Source: DASWIG01 sp965371445 (GTDB taxonomy: Bacteria; Acidobacteriota; Thermoanaerobaculia; Multivoradales; J023). From it: a DNA stretch of 53,582 nucleotides. This document shows, piece after piece, positions 8,498 through 16,529 of the stretch. A model generated the notes under the pieces. It had not been told where the DNA came from, searched no databases, and was given only the letters and a program-made list of their open reading frames with translations. Position 1 is the first letter of the stretch; every line of letters begins with the position of its first letter. The stretch is from NCBI GenBank assembly GCA_965371445.1, contig CBDUYN010000054.1, positions 1-53,582 on the forward strand. Direction: 5' to 3'. Both the position numbers and the translations under genes were made by a program.

Positions 8498-8935
8498 CTA
8501 GGCTCGCTCAAGAGGAAGGACCCAGGAGGTGCTCGGGATCATCCGAAGCGCCGATTCCACCCGCTCGTATTCCTGCTGAAGGTCGCCCAGGCGCGTACAA
8601 CACCGGACGAGAACACCCTTCTCAGCGAGCTTCTCCACCTCGCTGAGGAATTCCGATTGGCGGAAGGCTCCGAACGTTGCGAACGTACCCTTCCTCGAAG
8701 GAGCCACGCCGTCGTCGAAACCGGTCCCCGGACCGGCCTCGTAGAGTCTTTCGTGGCAGGTCGCAGGAACGGCCTGCGCGTTCTCGAAAGCTCGTTGGAC
8801 GACGGGGTGCATGGATTCCGATAGCTCCTTGACGGTTGCGAACGTCTCCTGACGGGAGAAGAGTAGTGGGCCGACATTACAGACGAGATTACGCTCCCCG
8901 GATTCGTGGCCCGACTTTGCGGGCGGCGGACGCAT
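8498..8935 (-). CDS. Small hypothetical protein, start uncertain
   Basis: Up to 145 aa are encoded; the start could be the ATG at 8935 or the one at 8812 (MHPVVQRAFE, about 104 aa). The AAGGAG before 8812 is a little far (12 bp), so the choice is open. The C-terminal half (FLSEVEKLAEKGVLVRCCTR) reads like a real protein with a Cys-Cys pair, but no family is recognised. Codon use is less biased than in neighbours, which fits either a foreign gene or decay. Confidence 0.45.
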   Translation of the reverse strand: MRPPPAKSGHESGERNLVCNVGPLLFSRQETFATVKELSESMHPVVQRAFENAQAVPATCHERLYEAGPGTGFDDGVAPSRKGTFATFGAFRQSEFLSEVEKLAEKGVLVRCCTRLGDLQQEYERVESALRMIPSTSWVLPLERA

Positions 8936-8966
8936 CGGAAGGCGGTATGTTCGCCGGCCGCCCGGC

Positions 8967-10058
8967 TCAGGGCGACGGCACCCAGCCGGTGTGGATCGGC
9001 GCCGTCTCGAAGGGCTTTCCCAGCTCCTTGCGCAGCCGCTCGAGAGGGGGCTTCAAGTCCTGGCCACCGTGCTTGCTCGGGTGCAGGATAATGTGGTCCA
9101 GGTCGTCCTCGCGGCCGAGCAGGGGCTCGAAGAGGGAGAGGTTCGAAGGGCTCAGCTTCGTGGGACCGTCGCCGTCGGCAAAGAACTTGCGCCACAGGGT
9201 GTCGACCACCAGGCGGTCGTGCTCGCGCAGCTCCTCGCGCAGGTTGATCTGCGAGAGGAGACGCGCGAAGCTGACGAGGTCGCTCCACAGCTGGGCGCCG
9301 GCGGACGGGCTGTGGTCGCCTTCGGCGGCGAGCCAGGCCTGGATGCGCTTCTGGAGGCGCCGGATCGGGAGCCGGTCGTCGATGCGCAGGAAGGGGTAGA
9401 TCTCGAGGTTGCGCAGGACGGCGATCCGGTTGGCGGCTCTCTTCAGGCGCTCGGTGAGCGCCTCGGGATCCTCCGGCCACCTGTCGAGGTCGGCGCCGGC
9501 GCCGGAGTTCAGAACGGCACGGCGGAACTGGCTGTAGATTCGGCGCACCTCCAGGGAGTCGTCGAGGTCCTGCCACTGGCGAAACTCAAACGGCAGGCCC
9601 TCGCACTCGCGCATCGCCGACTCCAGGGCGATGAGCGCTCGGCCCGAGCGCCGGAGCGCCGTGTCGGCGTGCGAGGCCACTTTCCAGATCTGCTTCGCCC
9701 GGGCTGCGTTGTCGAGCGCCGCCAAGATGTCGAGCAGCTGGCCGCGCGACACGAAGGCGAGCCCTGAGACCTCCTCGACCGCCAGCCGGCTGGAGATCTG
9801 CGCCCCGATCTCCTTCAGGAAGGCCTGGTCGTCGGAGGCGTCGATGTCCTCCTCCGTTTCGCCGGCGGCCGCTTCCGCCTCGTAGCACTCCATGGCGTCG
9901 CGCATCAAATCGGCCGCCCGGCGGGTCAGCGTTCGGACCCGGCGGACGAGATCGTCCTCGATCGAAAAGTACCCGGTGTCTTCCGGGATCGAGAAGTCGA
10001 CCTCGCGGAGCTCGTCCAAGAGGTCGCTGACTTGCTGCATCAAGCTCTGCTTCGGCAT
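8967..10058 (-). CDS. Hypothetical helical protein
   Basis: This 363-aa protein begins MPKQSLMQQVSDLLDELREV. It is rich in Arg, Leu and Asp, predicted mostly helical, with no signal peptide. It contains repeated R-L and D-L helices and a short, more conserved-looking C-terminus (DDLDHIILHPSKHGG). No catalytic motif or known domain is recognised. It is followed by the unrelated ORF at 8498 and preceded by the 146-aa HTH-like gene on the same strand with a 69-bp gap, so the two may share a transcript. Confidence 0.75.
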   Translation of the reverse strand: MPKQSLMQQVSDLLDELREVDFSIPEDTGYFSIEDDLVRRVRTLTRRAADLMRDAMECYEAEAAAGETEEDIDASDDQAFLKEIGAQISSRLAVEEVSGLAFVSRGQLLDILAALDNAARAKQIWKVASHADTALRRSGRALIALESAMRECEGLPFEFRQWQDLDDSLEVRRIYSQFRRAVLNSGAGADLDRWPEDPEALTERLKRAANRIAVLRNLEIYPFLRIDDRLPIRRLQKRIQAWLAAEGDHSPSAGAQLWSDLVSFARLLSQINLREELREHDRLVVDTLWRKFFADGDGPTKLSPSNLSLFEPLLGREDDLDHIILHPSKHGGQDLKPPLERLRKELGKPFETAPIHTGWVPSP

Positions 10059-10127
10059 GGATCGCTACAGCTTCTCTCTTGGACCGCTTCTGAGGAGCCT
10101 TGGCCGGGACGAGCGGGCCGGCGGCGC

Positions 10128-10568
10128 TCAAGCCGTCGGCCGCGCCGCCTCTCGCTCGGCGGCCCAAGCCGGGCTGGCGTAGAGCTTCGGGGCCACGTCC
10201 ACCAGCCGGGGAAGCATAGTGAAGACGGCGCTTTGACTCCAGTCCTCACCGCCGCGGGTGCGAAAACCCCGCCGGTTCAGCTCCGCGGCGACCTCGCAGA
10301 GCGTGTTGCGGTCGTCGATCACCATGCCCAGGATGAGCCGCAGGGCGGCCTCCTCCTGCGAGCTCTCGACGAGCTCGTAGCCGCCGTCGGGCGTCTCGAG
10401 CCCATAGGGTGCCGCGCGCCAGGAGACCGCGACGTCGTCCGGCGCCGCCTCGCTCTCCCGCTGCCATTCGACGGCCACGAGCTTCCAACCTTGCTCGGCC
10501 CTCCGGCGAACCTCTTCTGCGGTGGGAAGCTCCGCGACCGCTTCTTTAAAACGCTCCGTTCTGGCCAT
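10128..10568 (-). CDS. Recombinase-like HTH protein
   Basis: The protein has 146 aa and a good ribosome site (AAGGAGG) about 9 bp before the ATG at 10568. The middle and C-terminus (CEVAAELNRRGFRTRGGEDW followed by SQSAVFTMLPRLVD) resemble the recombinase/HTH region found after the catalytic domain of large serine recombinases, where a helix reads VAAELNRRG-R. The catalytic resolvase domain is absent, so this is a stand-alone DNA-binding type protein. The N-terminus (EQGWKLVAVEWQRE) looks like a small separate fold. The role is unknown. Confidence 0.7.
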   Translation of the reverse strand: MARTERFKEAVAELPTAEEVRRRAEQGWKLVAVEWQRESEAAPDDVAVSWRAAPYGLETPDGGYELVESSQEEAALRLILGMVIDDRNTLCEVAAELNRRGFRTRGGEDWSQSAVFTMLPRLVDVAPKLYASPAWAAEREAARPTA

Positions 10569-10670
10569 GACGTCTTTTCCTCCTTGCCTGGGCTCCCTGA
10601 AGCCATTCTAACCCGCCGCACGCCCCGATGCGAAGGGGACGCCGGGAGAGGCCGGGAAATCTGGGGGCCG

Positions 10671-13307
10671 TCAAGGAGATCCGCGAAAGGCGGCGGTGTC
10701 CGCGACGGCGCAGGAGGACGGCGCCGGGCGGTCGTAGACGCGCTTCTCGCCGGTCGCCGTGTCGGTGACGGTGAAGCTCAAGGCGTGCGGCTCGAAGCCG
10801 GTCGAAAAGAACCAGAAGCTGCCGTTCGAGCCGCGTCCGTCGAGGACCTTGAGAAAGGCGTCGGGACGACCCGCCTCGCGGAAGGAGTAGAAGCCGGTGT
10901 CGCCGAAAAGGGCGGCGGCTCGTCCCGCGACGCTCCCGGCCTCCTCGTCGCCCCGGCTCACCTCGACCGTGAAGCGGCCGCCCAGGCAGAGGGTCTCGCC
11001 GTCGCTGGCGCAGCTGCCGGCGGCTCTTGCCCTCCTCCCCGGGACCGGGGCTTCGTCCCCGAGCTCCACGGTCCAGGCCGACGCCTCCACCGGCGCGCTG
11101 CGCTCCAGGAGCTCGCGGAGGCTGCGCCGCGGCGCCGCGACTTCCACCGCCGGGAAGAACTGGGTCACCGGCGGGTCGCAAAGCTCGCCCGCCGCGTGGT
11201 CGTAGACGCGAGTCTCACCGCCTACAAGGTCGCTCACCGAGATCCGGTAGGCGAGGCTCGAAAGGCCGCGGTGGGTCACCACGTAGCCGCCCCCCGGCGC
11301 CGCCGCCTCGTCGAGGCGGACCATGAGCTCGGCGTTCGACGCTCCGAAGAAGTGGAAAAAGCCCGCGTCGTCCGTCGACGCCACCGCGGTGGCCCGCTTC
11401 GCAGCGGCTCCGGGACCGGTCTCGTAGGTGACCTCGACGCGAAAGCGTCCGTCGCCCAGACAGAGCCGGCCGGCCGACGAGGCGCAGGGAGCGTCTCGCC
11501 GGAAGGTGGTCGAGACCGCCTCGTTCGAGGCGTCGGAGATGCCGGAAGCGCTTCGTGTCCGTATCCGAAAGCCGTAACGAATGCCGGCCGAGAGTCCCAC
11601 CACGTCGACCGAGCGGCTCTGCGCCGGCAAGGAGACCGGGATGAAGACGAAACCGCCGAACCCCCTCACTTCGAGCACGAAGTCGGTGCCGGGCTCGCCC
11701 TGGGCGTGCCAGTTGAGGCGCACCCGGTCCGTGGCGAGCGCCGCGCTCCACAGGAAGTACGGCGGCGTCGGGCGCTGGTCTTCCGGCACCTCGACCACCG
11801 CAAGCTCCGAGTAGCCCGAGCGGCCGGCGGCGTTTTGCGCCTGCACGCGGTAGGTGTAGGTGGTGCTGGGCTCGACCTCGTCGAGCCAGGAGGTGGCGTC
11901 GGCGTTGGCGGTGGCGACGAGCTGGAAGTTCAGCTCGCCGCGCCGGCGCCGCTCGATGCGAAAGTTGCTCTCGTTGTCCGCCTGGTCCTGCCAGCTCAAC
12001 ACCACATGGTTGAAATCGACGGGCTCGACCCGCAGGAGCGCCGGTGCGGCCGGACGTCCGAGCTCGGCGATCGAAACCGCCGGATTCCCGTAGCGGAAAT
12101 AGATCTCCGCCAGGTCGGCGGCGTCGAGGGCGGGACCGCGGCCGTCGTCGTGCAGGGGGGGACGCATCAGAGCGTCGGGACGCGTCGAATGGCCAAGCCC
12201 CAGGGTGTGGCCGGCCTCGTGGGCAAAGAGCTCCTCCGCCACCGCGGAAGGATCCGGAAGCGATTGGAAGAAGCGGTAGGCTCCGTCCTGGGTGATGACG
12301 TCGGCCTCGAGGATCGGATGAAACGGCCGTCCGTCGTAAAACCGCTGCCCGGTGCAGTCGAACCACGGACCGGCGAGGGCGAGGACGCCGCTCGTCTCGA
12401 AGCTGCCGCCGATCTCGTCGTTGGGGTCTTCGAAGAGGATCGTGTTGCGCCCGTCCGAATCCGTCAGCCCGACGTCGGCCGCCGTCTGCCCGGCGAAGAT
12501 GTAGGTGATCCTCGAGAGGGGATCGCGGCCCCAGACCTTGAAGGCTTCCACGATCTCGCCCAGGCCGCCGTCCGCAAGGCCTCGCTGGCCGGAGAGGTGG
12601 GTCCGCCAGAGGACCCCCTGGGCGCTGTCGAAGTCGAACCAGCGCAGCGGCGAGATCGAGCAACCCGGGAGGCTCTCGGGGTTCGAACGGCTGGGGAGGA
12701 ACCTCTGCGCTTGCTCACCGTCCAGGAAGTAGTCCGGATCGCGCTTGCGGCCGGCCGCGCCGTCGGTGAGCCAGTGCCGAAAACGCTCCAGGTCCCGCAC
12801 CCCGTCCGCCGGCGCCGCGCGGTTGGGGAACTTCCACTCCCGTGCGTCCACGAGGTCGCGCCAGGCGACCCGGCGGCTCCCGTGCTCGCCGACGTGAAAA
12901 GCGCCGAGCAGGAATTGATGGACGGCGAAGGTGCCGTCGCGGCGCGGCGTGAGGAAAAGCAGCGCCTCCTCGCCGGCGGCGAAGCGCGGCGCGCCGTACA
13001 GCCGCAGGCCCACACCGTCGCCGCGCACTCCCCCCGGCACCCGCACGATCAGGGCGGAAGCCGCCAGGTCGCCCTTGATCAGCCGCTCGGCCTCGACCAG
13101 GTAGTCGGTCGCCGGCAACCCCTCGACCGGAGCCGGCTCGACGGCGAGGATCCGCCCCTCGATGACCAGCGGCGAGCCGGCGAGCAGCTCGGCGTCGCTG
13201 ATCGCCACGAAGCTCGTGGCCATGAGCGGCGACGCCGCGACCGCTGCCGCCACCGCCAGGGCGGCGAGGAGGCCTCTCGTCGGTCTTCCTGGGTTTGTGC
13301 CCTTCAT
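10671..13307 (-). CDS. Secreted metzincin-type metalloprotease with FnIII domains
   Basis: This 878-aa protein has an N-terminal signal peptide (residues 1-30, basic start then an Ala-rich core). The zinc site HEAGHTLGLGH is at 363-373 and a Met-turn candidate at Met381, so it belongs to the matrixin-like metzincins. Two fibronectin type III-like domains follow (about 415-510 and 515-605). The C-terminal 260 residues hold two copies of a module beginning C-LCLG-GRF-VEV and ending in V-D-A-RVYD, which looks like a secreted adhesion or carbohydrate-binding repeat. It is probably an extracellular protease. A sigma70-type promoter lies 60-90 bp upstream. Confidence 0.88.
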   Translation of the reverse strand: MKGTNPGRPTRGLLAALAVAAAVAASPLMATSFVAISDAELLAGSPLVIEGRILAVEPAPVEGLPATDYLVEAERLIKGDLAASALIVRVPGGVRGDGVGLRLYGAPRFAAGEEALLFLTPRRDGTFAVHQFLLGAFHVGEHGSRRVAWRDLVDAREWKFPNRAAPADGVRDLERFRHWLTDGAAGRKRDPDYFLDGEQAQRFLPSRSNPESLPGCSISPLRWFDFDSAQGVLWRTHLSGQRGLADGGLGEIVEAFKVWGRDPLSRITYIFAGQTAADVGLTDSDGRNTILFEDPNDEIGGSFETSGVLALAGPWFDCTGQRFYDGRPFHPILEADVITQDGAYRFFQSLPDPSAVAEELFAHEAGHTLGLGHSTRPDALMRPPLHDDGRGPALDAADLAEIYFRYGNPAVSIAELGRPAAPALLRVEPVDFNHVVLSWQDQADNESNFRIERRRRGELNFQLVATANADATSWLDEVEPSTTYTYRVQAQNAAGRSGYSELAVVEVPEDQRPTPPYFLWSAALATDRVRLNWHAQGEPGTDFVLEVRGFGGFVFIPVSLPAQSRSVDVVGLSAGIRYGFRIRTRSASGISDASNEAVSTTFRRDAPCASSAGRLCLGDGRFRVEVTYETGPGAAAKRATAVASTDDAGFFHFFGASNAELMVRLDEAAAPGGGYVVTHRGLSSLAYRISVSDLVGGETRVYDHAAGELCDPPVTQFFPAVEVAAPRRSLRELLERSAPVEASAWTVELGDEAPVPGRRARAAGSCASDGETLCLGGRFTVEVSRGDEEAGSVAGRAAALFGDTGFYSFREAGRPDAFLKVLDGRGSNGSFWFFSTGFEPHALSFTVTDTATGEKRVYDRPAPSSCAVADTAAFRGSP

Positions 13308-13368
13308 CTCCGTCGTCTCCGTGCACCCTCGACCCGGTCTCGTCCCCGGATTTCACGGATGCCCAGAG

Positions 13369-13396
13369 AGCATAGCATATTCTCGCACAATGTCCA
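13369..13396 (-). promoter_or_regulatory. Promoter of the metalloprotease gene
   Basis: Read on the minus strand, TGGACA (13391-13396) is followed after 16 bp by TATGCT (13369-13374), with a second overlapping TATGCT at 13374-13379. The predicted start near 13362 gives a leader of about 55 nt before the ATG at 13307. Confidence 0.55.
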
Positions 13397-13462
13397 CCCC
13401 TTCTTCAAGCCGGCCGGATCCGGCGGGGCGGCCGCGGAGCCGGCTGAAGACCTGCAAGACAT

Positions 13463-13490
13463 GGAAGCCCTCGAGGCCTCGAGGGCTTCC
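13463..13490. repeat. 28-bp perfect palindrome
   Basis: GGAAGCCCTCGAGG is followed directly by its exact reverse complement. It lies between the divergent protease promoter and the small RNA promoter at 13534. It could be an operator or a DNA-hairpin site; no T-run supports a terminator. Confidence 0.6.
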
Positions 13491-13533
13491 GGAGAAAGCC
13501 CCTCTTGCGGTCGAAAAAAGTGGCGCCTGAGAG

Positions 13534-13562
13534 TTGACCGGATCCCAGGGATCGTGTATGCT
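13534..13562 (+). promoter_or_regulatory. Sigma70-type promoter of the small RNA unit
   Basis: TTGACC (13534-13539), a 17-bp spacer and TATGCT (13557-13562) form a near-consensus promoter. The expected start is near 13569. Confidence 0.75.
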
Positions 13563-13600
13563 GGCGCTTGAGATGACCAACACACTAACAGGAGGCAAGG

Positions 13601-13669
13601 ATGACGTCTCCACCGGGCCCATCAAGCCCTCAAGGCTCCGGCCTTGAGGGGTGCGACAACGAGGCATGA
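13601..13669 (+). CDS. Possible 22-aa leader peptide
   Basis: AGGAGG (13590-13595) sits 5 bp before an ATG at 13601 and the frame closes at a TGA (13667-13669), just where the long-range stem begins. The peptide is Pro/Ser/Gly rich (MTSPPGPSSPQGSG...). An alternative near-leaderless ATG at 13572 opens a 24-codon frame (MTNTLTGGKDDVS...) ending at 13646. Both overlap the first hairpin, so translation could affect folding. Neither is proven. Confidence 0.3.
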   Translation: MTSPPGPSSPQGSGLEGCDNEA

Positions 13670-13772
13670 GTGGCATCCCGAAAGCCACCGACCTCATCGG
13701 AACGAGCGAATTTCGCTCACCTGAGGACTTGAGCCCTAAAGGTTCCTAGGGATGCCACCGGCCGACCTCCGT

Positions 13773-13816
13773 ATGACTCTACCGTTTGAACCGCAACGGA
13801 GAGTCATGTTTTCTTT
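13773..13816 (+). terminator. Intrinsic terminator of the small RNA unit
   Basis: ATGACTCT (13773-13780) and CCGTT (13782-13786) pair with AACGG (13795-13799) and AGAGTCAT (13800-13807). This makes a 13-bp stem with one bulged A, followed by GTTTTCTTT. Confidence 0.85.
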
Positions 13817-13903
13817 GCCCAATAAATAGACTCACAGCTTTGTTTCAGGTCTCGTTTTCCAGCTCCGTGGAAAAGGTGTATCGGACCCGGTTTGAAGAGA
13901 AGC

Positions 13904-15343
13904 ATGAGCGTCACCGAGCCCGAGAGCGAAATACCACAAAACCCGCTCCACGAACGTTATGCATCGCGGGAGATGGCCCGCATCTTTACCGCGGCGAAGC
14001 GTTTCGCCTGCTGGCGCCGGTTGTGGGTCGCCCTCGCCGAAGCGCAAAAGGAGCTGGGGCTCAAGATCACCGACGCCCAGATCGCGGCCTTGAAGGAGGC
14101 CGAATCCAAGATCGACCTCGGCCGGGTGGAGGAGCTTGAGAAAGAGACCCGCCACGACGTAGTCGCCCATCTGCGGCACTACGCGGAGCTCGCGGGCGAG
14201 GCCGGCGGCATCCTCCACCTGGGGGCGACGAGCGCTTTCGTCACCGACAACACCGACGTCCTACTGGCGCGAGACGCCCTCGGCGTCCTGCGCCGGCGCC
14301 TGGCGACGGCGATCCGCGGCCTCCGGGACTTCGCCCTGCGGACCCGGTCGATCCCCTGCCTCGCCTACACCCACTTCCAGCCCGCACAGCTGACGACGGT
14401 CGGCAAGCGTGCCTGCCTGTGGATCCAGGACTTCCTCCTCGACCTCGAGGAGCTCGACCACCGCCTCGCGACCCTGCGCTGCCGCGGCGCCAAGGGCACG
14501 ACCGGGACCCAAGCGAGCTTCCTGACGCTTTTTAACGGCGACTCGGACCGTGTGCGGCGGCTCGACCAGGAGCTGGCCCGCCGCCTCGGCTTCCCCGCGT
14601 CGTTCGCGGTGACCGGCCAGACCTACTCGCGCAAGCAGGACACCCGGGTGCTCCACTTCCTGGTGGGCGTCGGCGAGAGCTGTCACAAGATGGGGACGGA
14701 TCTGCGCTTGTTGCAGGGAGTGGGCGAGCTGATGGAGCCTTTCGACGAGCACCAGGTGGGCTCCTCGGCCATGGCCTACAAGCGCAATCCCGTCCGCGCG
14801 GAGAGGATGTGCGGCCTGTCGCGGCGCCTTTTTACCGACGGCCTGAGCGGCGCCTTGAATACCGCGACCCAGTGGCTGGAGCGTAGCCTCGACGATTCTT
14901 CGAACCGGCGGCTGGTGCTCCCTGACGCTTTCCTCACCGCCGACGCCGTGCTCTGCCTCGCCGGGCACCTGGCCGCGGGCCTGCGCGTCGTCGAGCCGAC
15001 GGTCAAGGCGCGCGTCGAGCGCGAGCTGCCGTTCATGGCGACGGAAACACTTCTGATGGAGGCGGTGCTGCGCGGCGGCGACCGCCAGGAGCTCCACGAG
15101 AGGCTGCGGCGCCTCAGCCTGGCGGCCCAGGAGGTGGTGGCGGCGGGCGGGGCGAACCCGCTGATCGAGAGCGTGCTCGCCGACGCCGAGCTCCGGCTCG
15201 AGCGCGAGGAGGTCCTCTCGTGGCTCGATCCGTTGCGCTTCACCGGACGTGCTGAGGCCCAGGTCGAGGAATTCCTCGCCGAGTGTGTCGAGCCGGCCCT
15301 CGCCGGCCTCGAGGCAGCGGAGGTCGAGGAGCCGCGGATATGA
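13904..15343 (+). CDS. purB: Adenylosuccinate lyase
   Basis: This 479-residue fumarase/aspartase-superfamily lyase carries out two purine steps: SAICAR to AICAR, and adenylosuccinate to AMP plus fumarate. Landmarks are the N-terminal RYAS-EM region, LHLGATSAFVTDNTD, the THFQPAQLTTVGKR segment with the catalytic His, and the superfamily signature GSSAMAYKRNP. The ATG at 13904 is used; a TTG four codons upstream is in frame. The C-terminus is longer and more charged than in many bacterial PurB proteins. The TGA overlaps the rlpA start (ATGA), which couples the two genes. Confidence 0.95.
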   Translation: MSVTEPESEIPQNPLHERYASREMARIFTAAKRFACWRRLWVALAEAQKELGLKITDAQIAALKEAESKIDLGRVEELEKETRHDVVAHLRHYAELAGEAGGILHLGATSAFVTDNTDVLLARDALGVLRRRLATAIRGLRDFALRTRSIPCLAYTHFQPAQLTTVGKRACLWIQDFLLDLEELDHRLATLRCRGAKGTTGTQASFLTLFNGDSDRVRRLDQELARRLGFPASFAVTGQTYSRKQDTRVLHFLVGVGESCHKMGTDLRLLQGVGELMEPFDEHQVGSSAMAYKRNPVRAERMCGLSRRLFTDGLSGALNTATQWLERSLDDSSNRRLVLPDAFLTADAVLCLAGHLAAGLRVVEPTVKARVERELPFMATETLLMEAVLRGGDRQELHERLRRLSLAAQEVVAAGGANPLIESVLADAELRLEREEVLSWLDPLRFTGRAEAQVEEFLAECVEPALAGLEAAEVEEPRI

Positions 15344-15966
15344 GGCGCTCGTTCCTCGCCCTCGCCGTCCTCACCGCTCTGCTTGTCGGAGGTTGCGCCT
15401 CGGAGCGCTACGCGCGGCCCTCCGAGGGGACCGCCCAGCGCGGCCTCGCGTCCTGGTACGGCTCCAAGTTCCACGGCAAGCCGACGGCGAGCGGCGAGAT
15501 CTACGACATGTACGGCCTCTCCGCGGCCCACCGCGAGCTGCCGTTGGGCACCAGGATCTCGGTCAAGAACCTCGACAACGGGCGCTCGGTCAAGGTCCGC
15601 GTCAACGACCGCGGCCCCTTCGTCCGTGGCCGTGTCCTCGACCTCTCCTACGGCGCTGCCCAGAAGCTTGGCATGGTCGAAGTCGGGCTGGCGCGGGTCG
15701 AGATCCATGTCCTCGAGGTGGGTCAGGGCCTCTCCGGCCCACACCGCGGCAGCCGCTACACGGTGCAGGCCGGAGCCTTTCGCGATCCGGCGAACGCTCG
15801 CGAGACCGAGGCCAGGCTCGCCGGTTTCGCCGGTGTCGAGGTGCTCTCGGGCGGCGGGTGGTACCGGGTGCGGGTGGGGCTTTTCGAGAGCCGGGAGGAG
15901 GCCGAGAAAGTCCTCCGCGACGTTCGGCGGAAAGGCTTCGACGCTGTCATCGTCACCCTTGACTAG
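15340..15966 (+). CDS. rlpA: RlpA-like lipoprotein, DPBB + SPOR
   Basis: This 208-aa lipoprotein has a signal peptide with lipobox LVGGC (cleavage before Cys about residue 20). A double-psi beta-barrel follows (GLASWYGSKFHGKPTASGE, then RVNDRGPF-RGR-LDLS), and a C-terminal SPOR domain (YTVQAGAF to the end) binds denuded peptidoglycan. Such proteins are lytic transglycosylases or septal/septation factors in the outer membrane. The ATG overlaps the purB stop. An inverted repeat follows the stop by 7 bp. Confidence 0.92.
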   Translation: MRRSFLALAVLTALLVGGCASERYARPSEGTAQRGLASWYGSKFHGKPTASGEIYDMYGLSAAHRELPLGTRISVKNLDNGRSVKVRVNDRGPFVRGRVLDLSYGAAQKLGMVEVGLARVEIHVLEVGQGLSGPHRGSRYTVQAGAFRDPANARETEARLAGFAGVEVLSGGGWYRVRVGLFESREEAEKVLRDVRRKGFDAVIVTLD

Positions 15967-15973
15967 CCGAAAA

Positions 15974-15993
15974 GGGCGCAAGGCCTTGCGCCC
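15974..15993. repeat. GGGCGCAAGGCCTTGCGCCC palindromic repeat
   Basis: A perfect 20-bp palindrome after rlpA, followed by CCTATAG and then a partial second copy (GTAGGGGCGCACGGCC from about 16011). It resembles short interspersed palindromes scattered in many genomes, and it could also end the purB-rlpA transcript, although no T-run follows. Confidence 0.6.
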
Positions 15994-16065
15994 CTATAGT
16001 GGCAGGAATTGTAGGGGCGCACGGCCGTCTCCGAGTTGAGTTATGCTCGGGAGCGAGGAAAAGCA

Positions 16066-16368
16066 ATGTCGGATCTCTGGGCCTTCTTCTGCGAAAGCTG
16101 CCAGTTCACCAGCGGCATCAGTTACCCGGATCCCATCGACGCCCGCCAAGCTTTCGTAGAAGGCTGTGCCGAGCTCGAGAGGCTGCGCTCCGCGCAGGGC
16201 CTACGGACCCCGACGCAGGAGCTGGCGTCGCTTTTCTTCGTGGCCGAGCACGCCTCGCACCGCGTCTGGCTGGTCAGCGACGCCGGCTGGCTACGGCTTG
16301 TCGGCCCCTGCTCGGAGCACGGCCCCCAGAAAGACGACGCTGCGAGGGACGTCCCTCAAAACCCCTGA
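16066..16368 (+). CDS. Small hypothetical protein
   Basis: This 100-aa protein starts at an ATG at 16066 with GAGGAAAAG upstream. It begins MSDLWAFFCESCQFTSG, which contains a CxxC pair but no second pair, so zinc binding is uncertain. The middle (LASLFFVAEHASHRVWLVSD) looks like a compact alpha/beta fold. It overlaps by 13 bp the tail of a minus-strand gene fragment. Family not recognised. Confidence 0.6.
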   Translation: MSDLWAFFCESCQFTSGISYPDPIDARQAFVEGCAELERLRSAQGLRTPTQELASLFFVAEHASHRVWLVSDAGWLRLVGPCSEHGPQKDDAARDVPQNP

Positions 16369-16527
16369 GCGGACGACCAGGCGCCGAGGTTGCCCGACTC
16401 GAAACCGTCAGCGAAGACGCTTGCCGAGATCGGCGGCGCTTTGGCGTGCTGGGGAAAGTCGCCCGCGTAGAGGTTCGGCGAGCGGACGTCCTCGCGAAAG
16501 AAACGCACCGTGACGGCTGAAAAAAAT
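16356..16527 (-). pseudogene. C-terminal fragment of a secreted protein (ESGNLGAWS type)
   Basis: Between the 535-aa gene and the 100-aa gene, a minus-strand frame ending at TGA 16356-16358 reads AVTVRFFREDV... and closes with DGFESGNLGAWSSAQGF. Tails of this form end many secreted proteins of Acidobacteriota. No start or N-terminal domain is attached. A run of seven Ts follows the stop of the upstream gene, so it appears to be the stub of a deleted gene. Confidence 0.55.
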
Positions 16528-16529
16528 TG

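Larger units (their letters stand above)
13569..13816 (+). ncRNA. Candidate structured RNA or leader upstream of purB
   Basis: The transcript is bounded by the promoter at 13534-13562 and the terminator at 13773-13816, giving about 248 nt. Three stems are visible. CCCTCAAGGC/GCCTTGAGGG (13627-13636 with 13641-13650) closes a TCCG tetraloop. A long-range 10-bp pairing joins GTGGCATCCC (13670-13679) and GGGATGCCAC (13749-13758). Inside it are CCTCA/TGAGG and GAGCGA/TCGCTC (13692-13726). I compared it by eye with the TPP, SAM, glycine, PRPP, ZTP, cobalamin and fluoride riboswitches, SRP RNA and 6S RNA, and none fits. It could be a stand-alone small RNA, a peptide-coding mRNA, or an attenuator for purB, which starts 88 bp after the terminator. 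Confidence 0.5.

Noticed and set aside
10032..13571. 1179-codon open frame on the plus strand
   Set aside because: It is antisense to the well-supported metalloprotease gene and arises from high GC content; its translation is Arg/Gly/Ala-rich and repetitive.
13569..13816. Assignment of the leader RNA to TPP, PRPP, ZTP or SAM riboswitch classes
   Set aside because: Conserved core sequences of these classes were not found, despite a GGGGTGC-like stretch that resembles part of the TPP riboswitch.
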